From: Streptomyces sp. MMG1121 | GTDB taxonomy: Bacteria; Actinomycetota; Actinomycetes; Streptomycetales; Streptomycetaceae | Assembly: GCF_001280015.1 (NCBI RefSeq) | Contig: NZ_LGDV01000051.1 | Span: forward strand, 1 to 64,000 | Direction: 5' to 3' | Length of the DNA stretch: 64,000 nt | In this document: in pieces, positions 25,103 to 33,760 of the stretch | Position numbering within the stretch: the stretch's first letter is position 1 | How the letters are laid out: each line of letters starts with the position of its first letter | Made by a program: the position numbers and the translations under genes | The notes under the pieces: generated by a model | Databases searched by the model: none | The model's input: the letters and a program-made list of their open reading frames with translations, nothing else | Told to the model about the DNA's origin: nothing

Positions 25103-26158
25103 ATGACCACATCCCACGGCGCCCGGCGGCCCACGATCGCCGACGTCGCCGCGGCCGCGTCGGTGTCGCGGACCACGGTGTCCCATGCCCTGAACGGCAT
25201 CGGCAAGGTCGACCCGCGCACCCGCGAACGCATCAAGAAGATCGCCGCCGAGCTGGGGTACCGGCCCAATCTGCGCGCCCAGCGGCTGCGCCGGGGCCAG
25301 GCCAAGGCCATCGCGCTGGCCTCCTCGATGCCGTTCGCGGTGGCCGGCGGGCCCTCGCGGCTCGGCTTCTACATGGAGGTGGCCGCGGCCGCGGCCGAGC
25401 GCGCCCTCGTCCACGACTACGCCCTGGTGCTGATCCCGCCCGTGCAGTCCGGATCCGCGCTGTACTCCGTCGACATCGACGGCGCGATCGTGGTCGAACC
25501 CGAGGCGGACGACGCGGCCGTGGCCCAGTTGCGCGAACGCGGGCTGCCGTACGTCGCGCTGGGCAGGCCCACCGCACCCGACGACGACGCCCCCTACGTG
25601 GACCTGCACGGCGGCCGGGTGGTCGAACTGCTCCTGGAGCATCTGAGCGACCAGGGCGCCCGCAGGCCCGCGCTCGTCGTCGGCGCGGGCACCCGCCACT
25701 CCTCGGTCGACGCGCGCACGGCTTACGAGCGCACCGCGGCCGCCCACGGCTGGCCGCCCGTCGTCGCCACCGCGGCGGAGGACGGCGGCGAGCAGGCGGG
25801 GTACGACCGGTGCGCCGCGCTGCTCGCGGAACATCCCGACGTCGACGCGCTCTGCGTGCTCGTCGACGCCTTCGCCGTCGGCGCCGTACGCGCGCTGCGG
25901 GCGGCAGGACGCCGAGTCCCGGACGACGTCATGGTCGTCACGCGGTACGACGGTCTGCGCGCCCGTACCTGCGAACCGCCGCTCACCGCGGTCGACCTGC
26001 GGCTGGAGCGGGCCGCCGCGGACGCGGTGGAGCTGCTGCTCGCCCGGCTGGGCACGCGACCGACCACCGGCGCGCCGGACACCGGGAGCGCGGTGCCCGC
26101 CGCCGAGCCGCGGCTCGTCCCGCGCGCCTCGTCCCTGCGCCGTCCGGGAACGCGGTAG
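25103..26158 (+). CDS. LacI-family transcriptional regulator
   Basis: 351 residues. The HTH and hinge are clear: RRPTIADVAAAASVSRTTVS, HALNGIGKVDPRTRERI and LGYRPNLRAQRL. A periplasmic-binding-protein-like sensor domain follows (about 65-335). Its C-terminal tail converges on the three-gene permease/amidohydrolase/exporter operon (26192-29779). That operon is preceded by a palindrome with the central CpG usual for LacI sites, so it is the probable target. The ligand may be a purine- or pyrimidine-like compound. Confidence 0.9.
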   Translation: MTTSHGARRPTIADVAAAASVSRTTVSHALNGIGKVDPRTRERIKKIAAELGYRPNLRAQRLRRGQAKAIALASSMPFAVAGGPSRLGFYMEVAAAAAERALVHDYALVLIPPVQSGSALYSVDIDGAIVVEPEADDAAVAQLRERGLPYVALGRPTAPDDDAPYVDLHGGRVVELLLEHLSDQGARRPALVVGAGTRHSSVDARTAYERTAAAHGWPPVVATAAEDGGEQAGYDRCAALLAEHPDVDALCVLVDAFAVGAVRALRAAGRRVPDDVMVVTRYDGLRARTCEPPLTAVDLRLERAAADAVELLLARLGTRPTTGAPDTGSAVPAAEPRLVPRASSLRRPGTR

Positions 26159-26191
26159 CCGGGACGCCGTCCCGTGGCGGCCCCGGGGCGG

Positions 26192-26902
26192 TCACGTCCC
26201 CGCGATCAGCACCACCCCCGACACCAGGGCGAAGACGAGGACGAAGACGCGCATCTTCTTCGCGTCGACGCGTTGGTGCACGAGCCGGCTCAGCCAGGCA
26301 CCCGCCGCCAGCGCCGGCAGCAGCAGGACCGCCCGGCCCACGTCCGCCGCGTGCCCGCGTCCGGTGGCGAACAGCAGGGCGAGGGAGGCGACTTCGCCCA
26401 CCAGGAAGCAGACGGCGACCGTGGCGCGCAGCTCGCCCGGCGGCCGGTGCTGGTAGACGAGGGCGAGGGGCGGGCCGCCCACGCCGGTCGCGGTCTCGGT
26501 CAGGCCGGTGACGAGACCGGCACCCACGTAGGCGCCGGGCCCGGGCACGAACGACGGCACGACCAGGCTCACTACCGCCGCCAGCACCGTCGCCGCGCCG
26601 ACGGCGGCCCCGAGATCGTCCTTGGGTATCAGCCACAGCAGCGCCAGCCCCGCCGGTGTCGCCGCAAGCCGTGCCGCGGTGATCCACCGGGCGCCGCGCA
26701 GATCGAGACTGTGCCGTTCCCGCCAGGCGACGTACAGGTTGAGCGGGATCATCGAGGTCAGTACGAACACGGGCAGCAGCCCCGGATCGAGCAGGCCCGC
26801 GACCGGCGCCACGATCAGCGCGAACCCGAGGCCGCTGGTCCCCTGCACGAACGCGGCCGCCGCGACGGTCACCGCCAGCACCGCAAGCGTGGCCCCGTTC
26901 AT
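26192..26902 (-). CDS. TSUP (TauE/SafE) membrane permease
   Basis: 236 residues with about seven membrane helices in two repeats. The family start FVQGTSGLGFALIVAPVAGL and mid-protein GLTETATGVGGPPLALVYQ match TSUP anion exporters (sulfite, sulfonates, organic acids). ATG 26902 overlaps the upstream amidohydrolase stop (ATGA), so the two are translationally coupled. It probably exports a product released by that enzyme or imports a related anion. Last gene of the three-gene operon. Confidence 0.85.
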   Translation of the reverse strand: MNGATLAVLAVTVAAAAFVQGTSGLGFALIVAPVAGLLDPGLLPVFVLTSMIPLNLYVAWRERHSLDLRGARWITAARLAATPAGLALLWLIPKDDLGAAVGAATVLAAVVSLVVPSFVPGPGAYVGAGLVTGLTETATGVGGPPLALVYQHRPPGELRATVAVCFLVGEVASLALLFATGRGHAADVGRAVLLLPALAAGAWLSRLVHQRVDAKKMRVFVLVFALVSGVVLIAGT

Positions 26903-28380
26903 CGCCGGCCACCGCGCACCGGCCGGGCCTGAACGGTGACCGTGCTCTCGGCGGGCGGGGCGGGGAGCGGCGGGGGGACGGGCGCCGACCCGCGCCCCTG
27001 TGCCGCGACCGAGGTGGGATGGGCCCGTGTCACCTGGGCGTCCCGTACCACCCGTGGGGCCAGTTCGGCGGCGCGTCGCACCAGCGCCGGGCCGTCCCAG
27101 TCCGGCGGCCAGCCGTGCCACAGCCGCAGTCGGCCGGCGACGAACACGGCGGTCAGCTGGTCCCGGTTGCCACGCCGGACCAGCTCCCACGGCAGGTCCC
27201 AGGACGGCTGCATCTCCGGCCCGCCGACGTCCACCAGCAGGAAGTCGGCGGCGGCACCCGGCGTGACGCGTCCCGTGCGAGCGCCGAGCCCGACCGCGTC
27301 GGCGCCGCCGGCCGTGGCTCGCTCCAACCAGGTCCAGCCGGCACCGCAGGAGGAGTCGCCGCTGGCCAGACCGTAGCTGAGCCGCTGGGCGAACTCGGCT
27401 GCGTCCGCGAGCCGGAAGCCGTCCCCGCGCGTCCCGTCGGTGCCCAGCCCGAACCGGATGCCGCGCTCGGCGAAGGCGGTCGCGGGGGCGACGGCGTTGC
27501 CCTTCCAGGCGCTGGCGACCGGGTTGTAGCTCACCGCCGCGCCGCTGTCAGCGAGCAGCGTGACCTCGGCGGGGGTGAGCAGCGTGGCGTGCGCGGCCAG
27601 CAACTGCGGACCCAGCGCGCCCACATGGTGCAGATACTCCAGGGGCCGCAGCCCGTGCCGGACCAGGGAGCGCTCGACGGCGACGAGGTGTTCGTTCACA
27701 TGCACCTGTACGACCGTGCCCGCGTCGGCGGCGAGCCGTGCCGCGGCGGCCAGGGTGTGCGAGGTGGCCGCCTCCGGCACGGACACGGCGAGCGACGGAC
27801 GGATCAGCCGGTCACCGTCGTAGCGCGCCAGATGCCGCTCGGCGGCGGCGAGCACGGCCCGCGGATCCGCGTCCTCTCCCGTACCGTCCGAGGCGTCGTT
27901 GCAGACCAGCCCCAGCACGCAGCGGATCCCCGCGTCACGCGCGGCCGAGGCCACCACGTCCACGTCCACCGTGGCCCGGGTCCCCGACTCGGCGACCGTC
28001 GTGAAACCGCCCCGCAGTGACTCCAGCGCGGCCAGCTTCGCGGCCACGTACGCCGACTCCTCGTCGAGGGCCCGCTCCAGCGGCACCCACACCCGGCGGA
28101 AGATCTCCGACGGCTCCCCGAAGGCGAGCGCGCCGCCGAAGCTCTGCGTCAGATGGTGGTGGGCGTCGACGAAGCCCGGCATCAGCACGTGCCCGGGCAG
28201 CAGGACGGGGGCCGGTGACGGGCACGTGCGGACGATCCGCTCGACCGGGCCGACGTCGCGGAACACACCGTCCCGCACCACCACCGCGTGCGCCTCCAGG
28301 GGGCCGTCGGGGGTCAGTGTCACATCGGGGACCAGCACCAGCGTGTCATGGCGGAGGCGGTCGGGGGTCAGGTCGGTCAT
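26899..28380 (-). CDS. Amidohydrolase / nucleobase-deaminase-type enzyme
   Basis: 493 residues, ATG 28380 preceded by GGAG. Metal ligands are visible along a TIM barrel: GFVDAHHHLTQ (HxH), QVHVNEH, AHATLL and GLGTDGTRGDG (catalytic aspartate). The layout fits the ATZ/TRZ-SAH-deaminase branch that deaminates or dechlorinates heterocyclic bases. It is 47 bases after a xanthine/uracil-type permease, so deamination or ring opening of an imported base is the natural reading. The last 35 residues are a disordered proline-rich tail (PVPPPLPAPPAESTV) that looks like a strain-specific extension. Confidence 0.87.
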   Translation of the reverse strand: MTDLTPDRLRHDTLVLVPDVTLTPDGPLEAHAVVVRDGVFRDVGPVERIVRTCPSPAPVLLPGHVLMPGFVDAHHHLTQSFGGALAFGEPSEIFRRVWVPLERALDEESAYVAAKLAALESLRGGFTTVAESGTRATVDVDVVASAARDAGIRCVLGLVCNDASDGTGEDADPRAVLAAAERHLARYDGDRLIRPSLAVSVPEAATSHTLAAAARLAADAGTVVQVHVNEHLVAVERSLVRHGLRPLEYLHHVGALGPQLLAAHATLLTPAEVTLLADSGAAVSYNPVASAWKGNAVAPATAFAERGIRFGLGTDGTRGDGFRLADAAEFAQRLSYGLASGDSSCGAGWTWLERATAGGADAVGLGARTGRVTPGAAADFLLVDVGGPEMQPSWDLPWELVRRGNRDQLTAVFVAGRLRLWHGWPPDWDGPALVRRAAELAPRVVRDAQVTRAHPTSVAAQGRGSAPVPPPLPAPPAESTVTVQARPVRGGRR

Positions 28381-28426
28381 GGTTCTCCGTTGTTCGGTTC
28401 CGACAGGACGCGGCGGCGGGCGCGCG

Positions 28427-29779
28427 TCAGACGTGGGCGGTCGTGCCCGGCGCCTCGGCCGGCCGGACGGCGGCGTCCAGGGCACGGGCGCCCACGTGGT
28501 GGAAGACGACGTTGAGGAAGGCGGCGACGAAGGCGCCCACGGCGACCCCGCTCTCCAGCAGGATCCGCACGCCGGAGGGGAAACCGGTGTACACCCCGGG
28601 AACCAGGATCGGCAGCAGCCCCAGCGCGAGCGCGACCGCGCAGGTGATCGTGGCCGTGTGGTCCTCGAGCCGGGCCCGGCCCAGCATCTGCACGCCGAGC
28701 ACGGTGATCACCGCGAAGACGACCATCGCGGCGCCCCCGACCACGGCCGACGGCATCACGCTGATCGCCCGCGCGACGGGCGTCAGGAAGCCGAGGACGA
28801 CGAGGACGAGGCCCGCGGCGGCCGTGACGTACCTGCTGCGTACACCGGTGACCCGTACGATGCCGATGTTCTCCCCGCTGGTCACCATCAGCGGCAGCCC
28901 GAAGCAGCCGCCGAGCAGCGAGGTCAGGGCATCCCCGCGCACCGTGCGCGGCACGTCCGAGCGGACGTCGATGTCCTTGCCGACGGCCTCCGCGTTGATG
29001 ACGGTCTGCCCGGTCGCCTCCGCCATGGACGCGAGGCTGTACAGCATCAGCGGCAGCGCGGCCAGGAGGTCGAAGACGGGCGTGCCGAACGGCAACGGCC
29101 TGGGCACGCCGACCAGTTGGCCCGACAGCGCGTTTCCGAGGTGGACCTGGCCGAGGGCGAAGGCGAGCGCCGTGCCGGCCGCGAGGCCGAGCAGGACGGC
29201 GAGTTGCCGCAGGACGCCGCGCAGCAGCCGGGTGAAGAGGACGATCAGGCCGATGGTGGCGAAGGCGAGCCCCAGCCGGGCCGGATCGGCGAATCCGGGG
29301 GTGCCGGGCTGCCCGGTGACCAGCAGCGCGCCGACCTTCACCAGGTTGACCCCGACGATCACGATCATCGTGCCGATGACCAGCGGTGGGAAGAACCTGA
29401 GCAGCCGTGCGAACAACGGCAGGACCAGGAAGGTGAAGGCGGCGGTGAGAAGCACCGCGCCGGTGGCCGTACGCAGCCCGTGCTGCTGCGCGATCGACAG
29501 GAAAAGGATCAGCGGCGCGCCGCCCGGCAGCATCACGAACGGCAGTCGCGGCCCGAACTTCCAGGGGCCGAGGGACTGGACGAGCGATCCGATGCCGGAC
29601 AGCAGCAGGGCCGCCGAGAGCAGGTCGACGGTGATGTCCGGGCCGAGCCGGAGGGTGGCGCTCATCAGGAAGATCGCGGAGATCGGGGTGGCCGCCATGA
29701 CGAGGACGTGCTGTACGCCGAAGAGCAGGATCCGCCCGAGGGGGCGGGACTCGTCGACGGGATGTACGGGACTGGACAC
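28427..29779 (-). CDS. Nucleobase:cation symporter-2 family permease
   Basis: 450 residues from GTG 29779, which has CGGAG upstream. Fourteen membrane segments are expected. Family motifs include GVQHVLVMAATPISAIFLMS near the start, a QxxQ-like LLLSGIGSLVQSL, and MAEATGQTVINAEAVGKD followed by SGENIGIVRVTGVRSR. This is the NCS2/NAT group, importing uracil, xanthine or urate with protons. First gene of the operon, under the palindromic operator at 29852-29869. Confidence 0.88.
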   Translation of the reverse strand: MSSPVHPVDESRPLGRILLFGVQHVLVMAATPISAIFLMSATLRLGPDITVDLLSAALLLSGIGSLVQSLGPWKFGPRLPFVMLPGGAPLILFLSIAQQHGLRTATGAVLLTAAFTFLVLPLFARLLRFFPPLVIGTMIVIVGVNLVKVGALLVTGQPGTPGFADPARLGLAFATIGLIVLFTRLLRGVLRQLAVLLGLAAGTALAFALGQVHLGNALSGQLVGVPRPLPFGTPVFDLLAALPLMLYSLASMAEATGQTVINAEAVGKDIDVRSDVPRTVRGDALTSLLGGCFGLPLMVTSGENIGIVRVTGVRSRYVTAAAGLVLVVLGFLTPVARAISVMPSAVVGGAAMVVFAVITVLGVQMLGRARLEDHTATITCAVALALGLLPILVPGVYTGFPSGVRILLESGVAVGAFVAAFLNVVFHHVGARALDAAVRPAEAPGTTAHV

Positions 29780-29837
29780 GTGCGGGCTCCGTTCGGCTCG
29801 CTCGGACTCAGGCCTCGACGATCCAGCCGTGGACGGC

Positions 29838-29869
29838 GGCCAAATCGATGTGGCCAAATCGATTTGGCC
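29838..29869. promoter_or_regulatory. Operator of the permease/amidohydrolase operon (LacI-type)
   Basis: GGCCAAATCGATTTGGCC (29852-29869) is a perfect 18-bp palindrome with a central CG. An extra copy of its left half, GGCCAAATCGAT, lies at 29838-29849, 14 bases earlier, giving one and a half sites. It sits 60-90 bases upstream of the permease start. The central CpG and symmetry suit LacI-family repressors such as the one encoded at 25103. Confidence 0.65.
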
Positions 29870-29924
29870 GACAGTATGGCGGGGTCGACGGGGGATCGGT
29901 CAAGGGGTCGGCCGACAGAGGAAA

Positions 29925-29972
29925 GCGCGCCCCGCACGAGCCGGTCCGAGGACGGGGTCGTGCGGGGCGCGC
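29925..29972 (-). terminator. Hairpin terminator of the methyltransferase gene
   Basis: A 15-bp perfect stem (29925-29939 with 29958-29972, core CGCCCCGCACGA) and an 18-base loop stand 28 bases beyond the stop of the minus-strand methyltransferase. Confidence 0.72.
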
Positions 29973-30000
29973 TGGTGCGGCTCTGCCGCAGCCGCCGGGT

Positions 30001-30801
30001 TCAGGCGCGCTTGCGGGCCACGCCGCCGTAGAAGCCGATCTCTTCGGAACCGGGCTGCGGGGTGGAGTCCGGGCGCCAGAACGGCACCTGGGCCAGGCCG
30101 GGTTCGACGAGTTCGAAGCCGTCGAAGAACCGCTCGACCCGGTCGCGGGAGCGCAGGTTCATGGTCGCGGTCGCGCTGTTGTAGACGGCCTCGGCATCGC
30201 TGCGGTCGTCGGCGAAGTCCCCCGTCGCGTGCGAGAGCACCAGGAAGCTGCCGGCCGGGAGCGCGTCGCGCAGGGTGGCCACGATCCGCTCGGGCTCGTC
30301 CGCGTCGCGGATGAAGTGCAGGATGGCGACGAGGAACAGGGCGACCGGCCGGTCGAAGTCGATGATCCGGCGGACCTCGGGATGATCGATGATCGACTGC
30401 GGATCGCGCAGGTCGGCGAGGACGATGCTGGTCGTGCCGGCCCGGTTGAGCAGCGCGTCGGCGTGCGCCTTGACGATCGGGTCGTTGTCGACGTACGCGA
30501 CGCGCACGTCCGGAGCCAGCTGCTGGGCGACCTCGTGCACGTTCGGCGAGGTGGGCAGCCCGGTGCCGATGTCGAGGAGCTGGCGGACCCCGCTGTCGAT
30601 GACGTACCGCACCGCACGCTGCAGAAAGGCGCGGTTGGCGCGCACGGAGATCCACACCTCGGGCGCCGTCGCGGCCAGTTGGTCGCCCGCCGCCTGGTCC
30701 ACCGCGTAGTTGTCCTTGCCGCCCAGGAGGTAGTCGTAGATCCGTGCGGGATGCGGCTTGCTGGTGTCGATGTGCACGCTTCGGCCGCCGTCCTGAGTCA
30801 C
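30001..30801 (-). CDS. SAM-dependent methyltransferase (Streptomyces DUF574 type)
   Basis: 266 residues from GTG 30801, preceded by GAGGAG; the frame is open to 30948 but that extension lacks a binding site. Typical sequence: ARIYDYLLGGKDNYAVDQAA, the SAM loop LLDIGTGLPTSPNVHEVAQ, YVDNDPIV and FLVAILHFIRD. This family has many paralogues in Streptomyces, and their substrates are mostly unknown. Some are linked to secondary metabolism or conservon-type loci, but no such partner is adjacent here. Confidence 0.88.
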   Translation of the reverse strand: MTQDGGRSVHIDTSKPHPARIYDYLLGGKDNYAVDQAAGDQLAATAPEVWISVRANRAFLQRAVRYVIDSGVRQLLDIGTGLPTSPNVHEVAQQLAPDVRVAYVDNDPIVKAHADALLNRAGTTSIVLADLRDPQSIIDHPEVRRIIDFDRPVALFLVAILHFIRDADEPERIVATLRDALPAGSFLVLSHATGDFADDRSDAEAVYNSATATMNLRSRDRVERFFDGFELVEPGLAQVPFWRPDSTPQPGSEEIGFYGGVARKRA

Positions 30802-30904
30802 GCTGTGCTCCTCTCCCCGACCGTCACGGCCTCGGTCCCGTAAACGGTTGGCCAAAGCTTGCCATATCAACTTCCCCGCCGGTGCGATCAGTTCCGCAGG
30901 CAGC

Positions 30905-31120
30905 GGGGAACGGTAGTGCTGATGGCCTTCCGGAGCCAGTCGTGCCATAGCCGAGGCCAGTGAATCCGGTGCGAATCCGGGACTTACGCGCGACGGTGGG
31001 GGGACGGGCGGGGCGCTCGTGCCACTGGGAGGGGACCGGCCGCCGCGTGGGCGGACGCGGATCCCTGCCGGGAAGGCGTCCCGTCCGGGTGAACCCGAGT
31101 CCGAAGACCTGCTGGCACCT
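30905..31120 (+). promoter_or_regulatory. Cobalamin (B12) riboswitch
   Basis: The conserved blocks of a cobalamin riboswitch appear in order. First AATCCGGTGCGAATCCGGGA (30963-30982) and the CGCGACGGTG loop (30988-30997), then GCCACTGGGAG (31021-31031). GGGAAGGCG (31070-31078) follows, then the B12 box CGAGTCCGAAGACCTGCTGG (31096-31115). Upstream pairing elements probably begin near 30905. These RNAs shut off B12 uptake or synthesis genes when adenosylcobalamin binds. The only thing now downstream is a deletion scar of a transporter (31195-31445), so the switch is orphaned. Confidence 0.82.
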
Positions 31121-31194
31121 TCGCACCCCCGGCGCGGAGGCCGTCCGTGGGCCGGGCTCCGCGTACGAGCCCCGACATCCGAGGCGCACCCGTG

Positions 31195-31445
31195 TTCCGT
31201 ACCCCCGTCCCGCCGCCCTGCTGCTGGCCCCGGCCCTGCTGCTCGTGCTCGCCGGTGGACGGACGGTTGCCGAGGGCGCCCCCGGTGACGTGCTGAGCGC
31301 CGACCTGATCAAGCGGGTCTACGGCGTCGACGCCGAGGTCTCCACCGCGGACGGGCACCCGGTGATCCGCTTCCTGCGGCGCGGCGGCCAGCGGTGGGCA
31401 CCGGGCCTGGCCGCCGTGCTCCCGGGGGCCAGGCCGGAGTCCTGA
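31195..31445 (+). pseudogene. Deletion scar: FecCD-type permease N-terminus joined to BtuD/FepC ATPase C-terminus
   Basis: The frame reads RPAALLLAPALLLVLA, like the first membrane helix of a FecCD-type permease, and runs straight into GGRTVAEGAPGDVLSADLIK and RVYGVDAEVSTADGHPV, the last 50 or so residues of an Fe3+/B12 ABC ATPase. Walker A, the signature motif and the rest of the permease are all missing. No start codon lies in frame after the riboswitch. The join is at a shared LVLA/VLAG segment, as expected for deletion between short repeats. Confidence 0.72.
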
Positions 31446-32440
31446 TCGAGGGGTTGTGGTGTTGCCGGGCCTGAGCGGTGGTGTCTCCCCGTCGGTCGCC
31501 TACGCCCCACGGGCCCGGCGGGACGGTTGCCGTTGCCGTGGGCGGCCGAGCCGAGCACGTCCCCGGTGTGGACCTCGGTGTCGCGGGCGGCGCAGCTGGC
31601 CAGCCCGCCGAACGTCCGGCTCGTGCGACGCCGAGGTCCACCCCGGGGACGGGGACCGGGGGAGTGGTGGTGTGCGTGGGGGAGGAGAGGAGGGGGGAGG
31701 CTGGGGCGGTGGCCTACGACGTTCTCTGGGCGGAGGGTGGCCTACGCAGTGGTCCGGGCAGAGGAGGGGCCGAAGGAACGGCGGCTGACGGGTCCGGGGG
31801 GGCGGGACCGGGTCCGATGGGGCGCGGACGGCCGTAGCCGCCGGGACGGGGTGGGACGGGGCAAGGCGGGGGCGCGGACGGTCGAGCCGGGGCCGGAGCG
31901 GGGGGAGAGGCGACCGTGGCCGGGGCGGTGCGCAGGCGGCCTTGGCTGGGAGTGGACGGAGCCGCGGTGGCCGGAGCCGTGAGGTGCGCGGCGGGGCGGC
32001 CGGAGCCGGTGGAGGGGCCGTCGGGGGCGGAGCCGGGAGGGCGGTTGGGGCAGGGAACTACCCGAGCGCACGGATTCATCGTTCCCCGCCCCCGGTGAGT
32101 CGGCCCGCCTCGCCACGGACAGGGAGGGACGACTCGGCGACCGGTCGGACGAAGCATCGACTCACCGATCTTGTTCAGACCTTCCGCCACCGGTCGCGCG
32201 GAGGCCAATGGAGACGGGCCGGCCGGGTGACGGGGTCCGGTCCGGGGTGGTCCAGGCTCACCGCCGCCGCGTCGTCCGCGCCGGCCTCAGGCGCAGCGCC
32301 CGGAGCCAGTCCGCGTCGATCACCGGTGGCACCGCGGCCGTAGTGCCGGCGGCGCGCGACGCCAGTACGGCCCGCACGGACGGGTGGGCGGCGGGCCGGG
32401 CCGGCAGCTTACGGCCCCCCGTGTGTCCGTCGCGCGCTCG
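31446..32440. other. Gene-free, G-rich stretch
   Basis: No convincing coding frame in either direction. Open frames here encode only proline- or arginine-rich low-complexity translations. From about 31640 to 32040 the plus strand is packed with runs of three to six G and could form G-quadruplexes. One REP-like hairpin lies at 32047-32092. Nothing else was recognised. Confidence 0.6.
32047..32092. repeat. REP-like hairpin
   Basis: GGGGCAGGGAAC (32047-32058) pairs with GTTCCCCGCCCC (32081-32092) with a single mismatch, leaving a 22-base loop. Short GGGGCGGGGAAC-type hairpins are dispersed in Streptomyces intergenic DNA. Confidence 0.5.
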
Positions 32441-32455
32441 TCGGCTTGAAGTTGG

Positions 32456-32493
32456 AAACCGATCGGTTTACTGTAACGGAAACCGATCGGTTT
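32456..32493. promoter_or_regulatory. Tandem palindromic operators of the SDR gene
   Basis: AAACCGATCGGTTT occurs twice, at 32456-32469 and 32480-32493, 24 bp apart; both copies are perfect palindromes (extended GAAACCGATCGGTTT). They lie 64-101 bases before the SDR start. The shape fits a TetR-family dimer pair. After them, 32505-32540 holds three CTCTCGATCC-like repeats in the leader. The cognate regulator is not adjacent. Confidence 0.65.
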
Positions 32494-32556
32494 CCCATCT
32501 CGATCCCTCTCTCGATCCCTCTCTCGATTCCGAGCTCGATTCCCCTGGAGGCGAAC

Positions 32557-33261
32557 ATGACTTCGATCAAGGACTCCGTCGCCCTGGTCACCGGCGGCAG
32601 CCGCGGCCTGGGCAAGGCGCTGGTGGAAGAGCTGTACGCGCGCGGTGCCGCCAAGGTGTACGCCACGGCCCGGGACCCGCGCACCGTGACGCACCCGGAT
32701 GCCGTGCCGCTCGCCCTGGAGGTCACCGACCCCGCCTCGGTCGAGGCTGCGGCCGCGCGGGCGCAGGACGTCACCGTCCTGATCAACAACGCCGGCGTCT
32801 CGCTCGGCGCACGCTCCTTCCTCGATGCCGAACTCGACGTCATACGGCGGGAGTTCGAGGCGAACTTCTACGGTCCACTGCTGGTCACCCGGGCCTTCGT
32901 CCCGGCCGTCGAACGCAACGGCGGCGGACACCTGCTCAACGTCCACTCCGTGCTCTCGTGGCTCGGGGTCGCCGGCTCCTACAGCGCCACCAAGGCCGCG
33001 TTGTGGTCCCAGACCAACTCCCTGCGTCTGGAACTGCGTTCGCGTGGCATCGGCGTCACCGGACTGCACGTCGGCTACGTCGACACCGACATGGCGGCGA
33101 GCGTCGACGCACCCAAGTCCGCGCCGCACGATGTCGCCGCCCTCGCGCTCGACGGCGTCGAGGCAGACGCGCACGAGGTCCTGGCGGACGACCTCTCGCG
33201 AAACGTGAAGGCGGGGCTCGCCGGCGACCTGGCGGCGCTGTATCCGCAGCTGGCCGACTAG
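32557..33261 (+). CDS. Short-chain dehydrogenase/reductase
   Basis: 234 residues, ATG 32557 with CTGGAGG upstream. NAD(P)-binding TGGSRGLGKAL near residue 12, NNAGVS, and the catalytic Tyr-Lys in SYSATKAALWSQ are all present; the serine is in LNVHSVLSWLG. It reduces or oxidises an unknown carbonyl or alcohol. It stands alone under two TetR-type palindromes and so is probably induced by a small molecule. Confidence 0.9.
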   Translation: MTSIKDSVALVTGGSRGLGKALVEELYARGAAKVYATARDPRTVTHPDAVPLALEVTDPASVEAAAARAQDVTVLINNAGVSLGARSFLDAELDVIRREFEANFYGPLLVTRAFVPAVERNGGGHLLNVHSVLSWLGVAGSYSATKAALWSQTNSLRLELRSRGIGVTGLHVGYVDTDMAASVDAPKSAPHDVAALALDGVEADAHEVLADDLSRNVKAGLAGDLAALYPQLAD

Positions 33262-33760
33262 CGAGCCGCGCGGGCGGTGTCCCGGACGTGCTTGTCCGGC
33301 CGGGTTCCGGGCCGTCGGGTGAGTGGCGCGAGACCGGTCGGCTGTGGGAATGCGAGGCCGTGCCGGTGCTCGCGCGGGACGGCGAACACGGTGCCGGGAG
33401 CGAGGGCGACGGCCGTCGCCCCGGTCTCCGGTGCCGCGAGGGCCGCCCGCGGACGACGTCGTACGGTGCCGATCACGAGGCAGCGCACCGATCCACCGCG
33501 ACGCTGTCGTCGCCGACCCTGACCCGCGGCAGTCGCCCCGGCTCGCCGCCCCGGCCGACGTCGGCCCGCCCTTGCCGCGCAGGACACCTGCCTGCAGGGG
33601 CTGAACGCGCCGCTCTCCGGGCTGCTGTTGGCAAACCGCCTGTCCGGGACCGTACGCGCCTCGATACGATCATGGCCGTTCTGACGGAGCAGACCCGCCG
33701 CGTCCTCGGACACGCGCCCCGGCGCGCCGGCGGGACCACACCGACGAGGGGAACCGAACC
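33262..33760. other. No intact gene; possible relics
   Basis: No frame shows sustained coding character. On the minus strand PGTVFAVPREHRHGLAFPQP (about 33320-33390) resembles a cupin-type segment, suggesting a decayed regulator or small enzyme, but I could not follow it further. The stretch also contains the promoter of the downstream aldo/keto reductase. Confidence 0.4.

Noticed and set aside
27899..30314. Very long plus-strand open frames opposite the permease/amidohydrolase operon
   Set aside because: Arg/Gly/Asp repeats opposite two clearly recognisable enzymes; no start signal or motif.
33662..33757. Small ORF starting ATGGCCGTTCTGACGG before the aldo/keto reductase, considered as a leader peptide
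   Set aside because: It reads through the reductase start in another frame, has no ribosome site and shows no attenuation hairpin.
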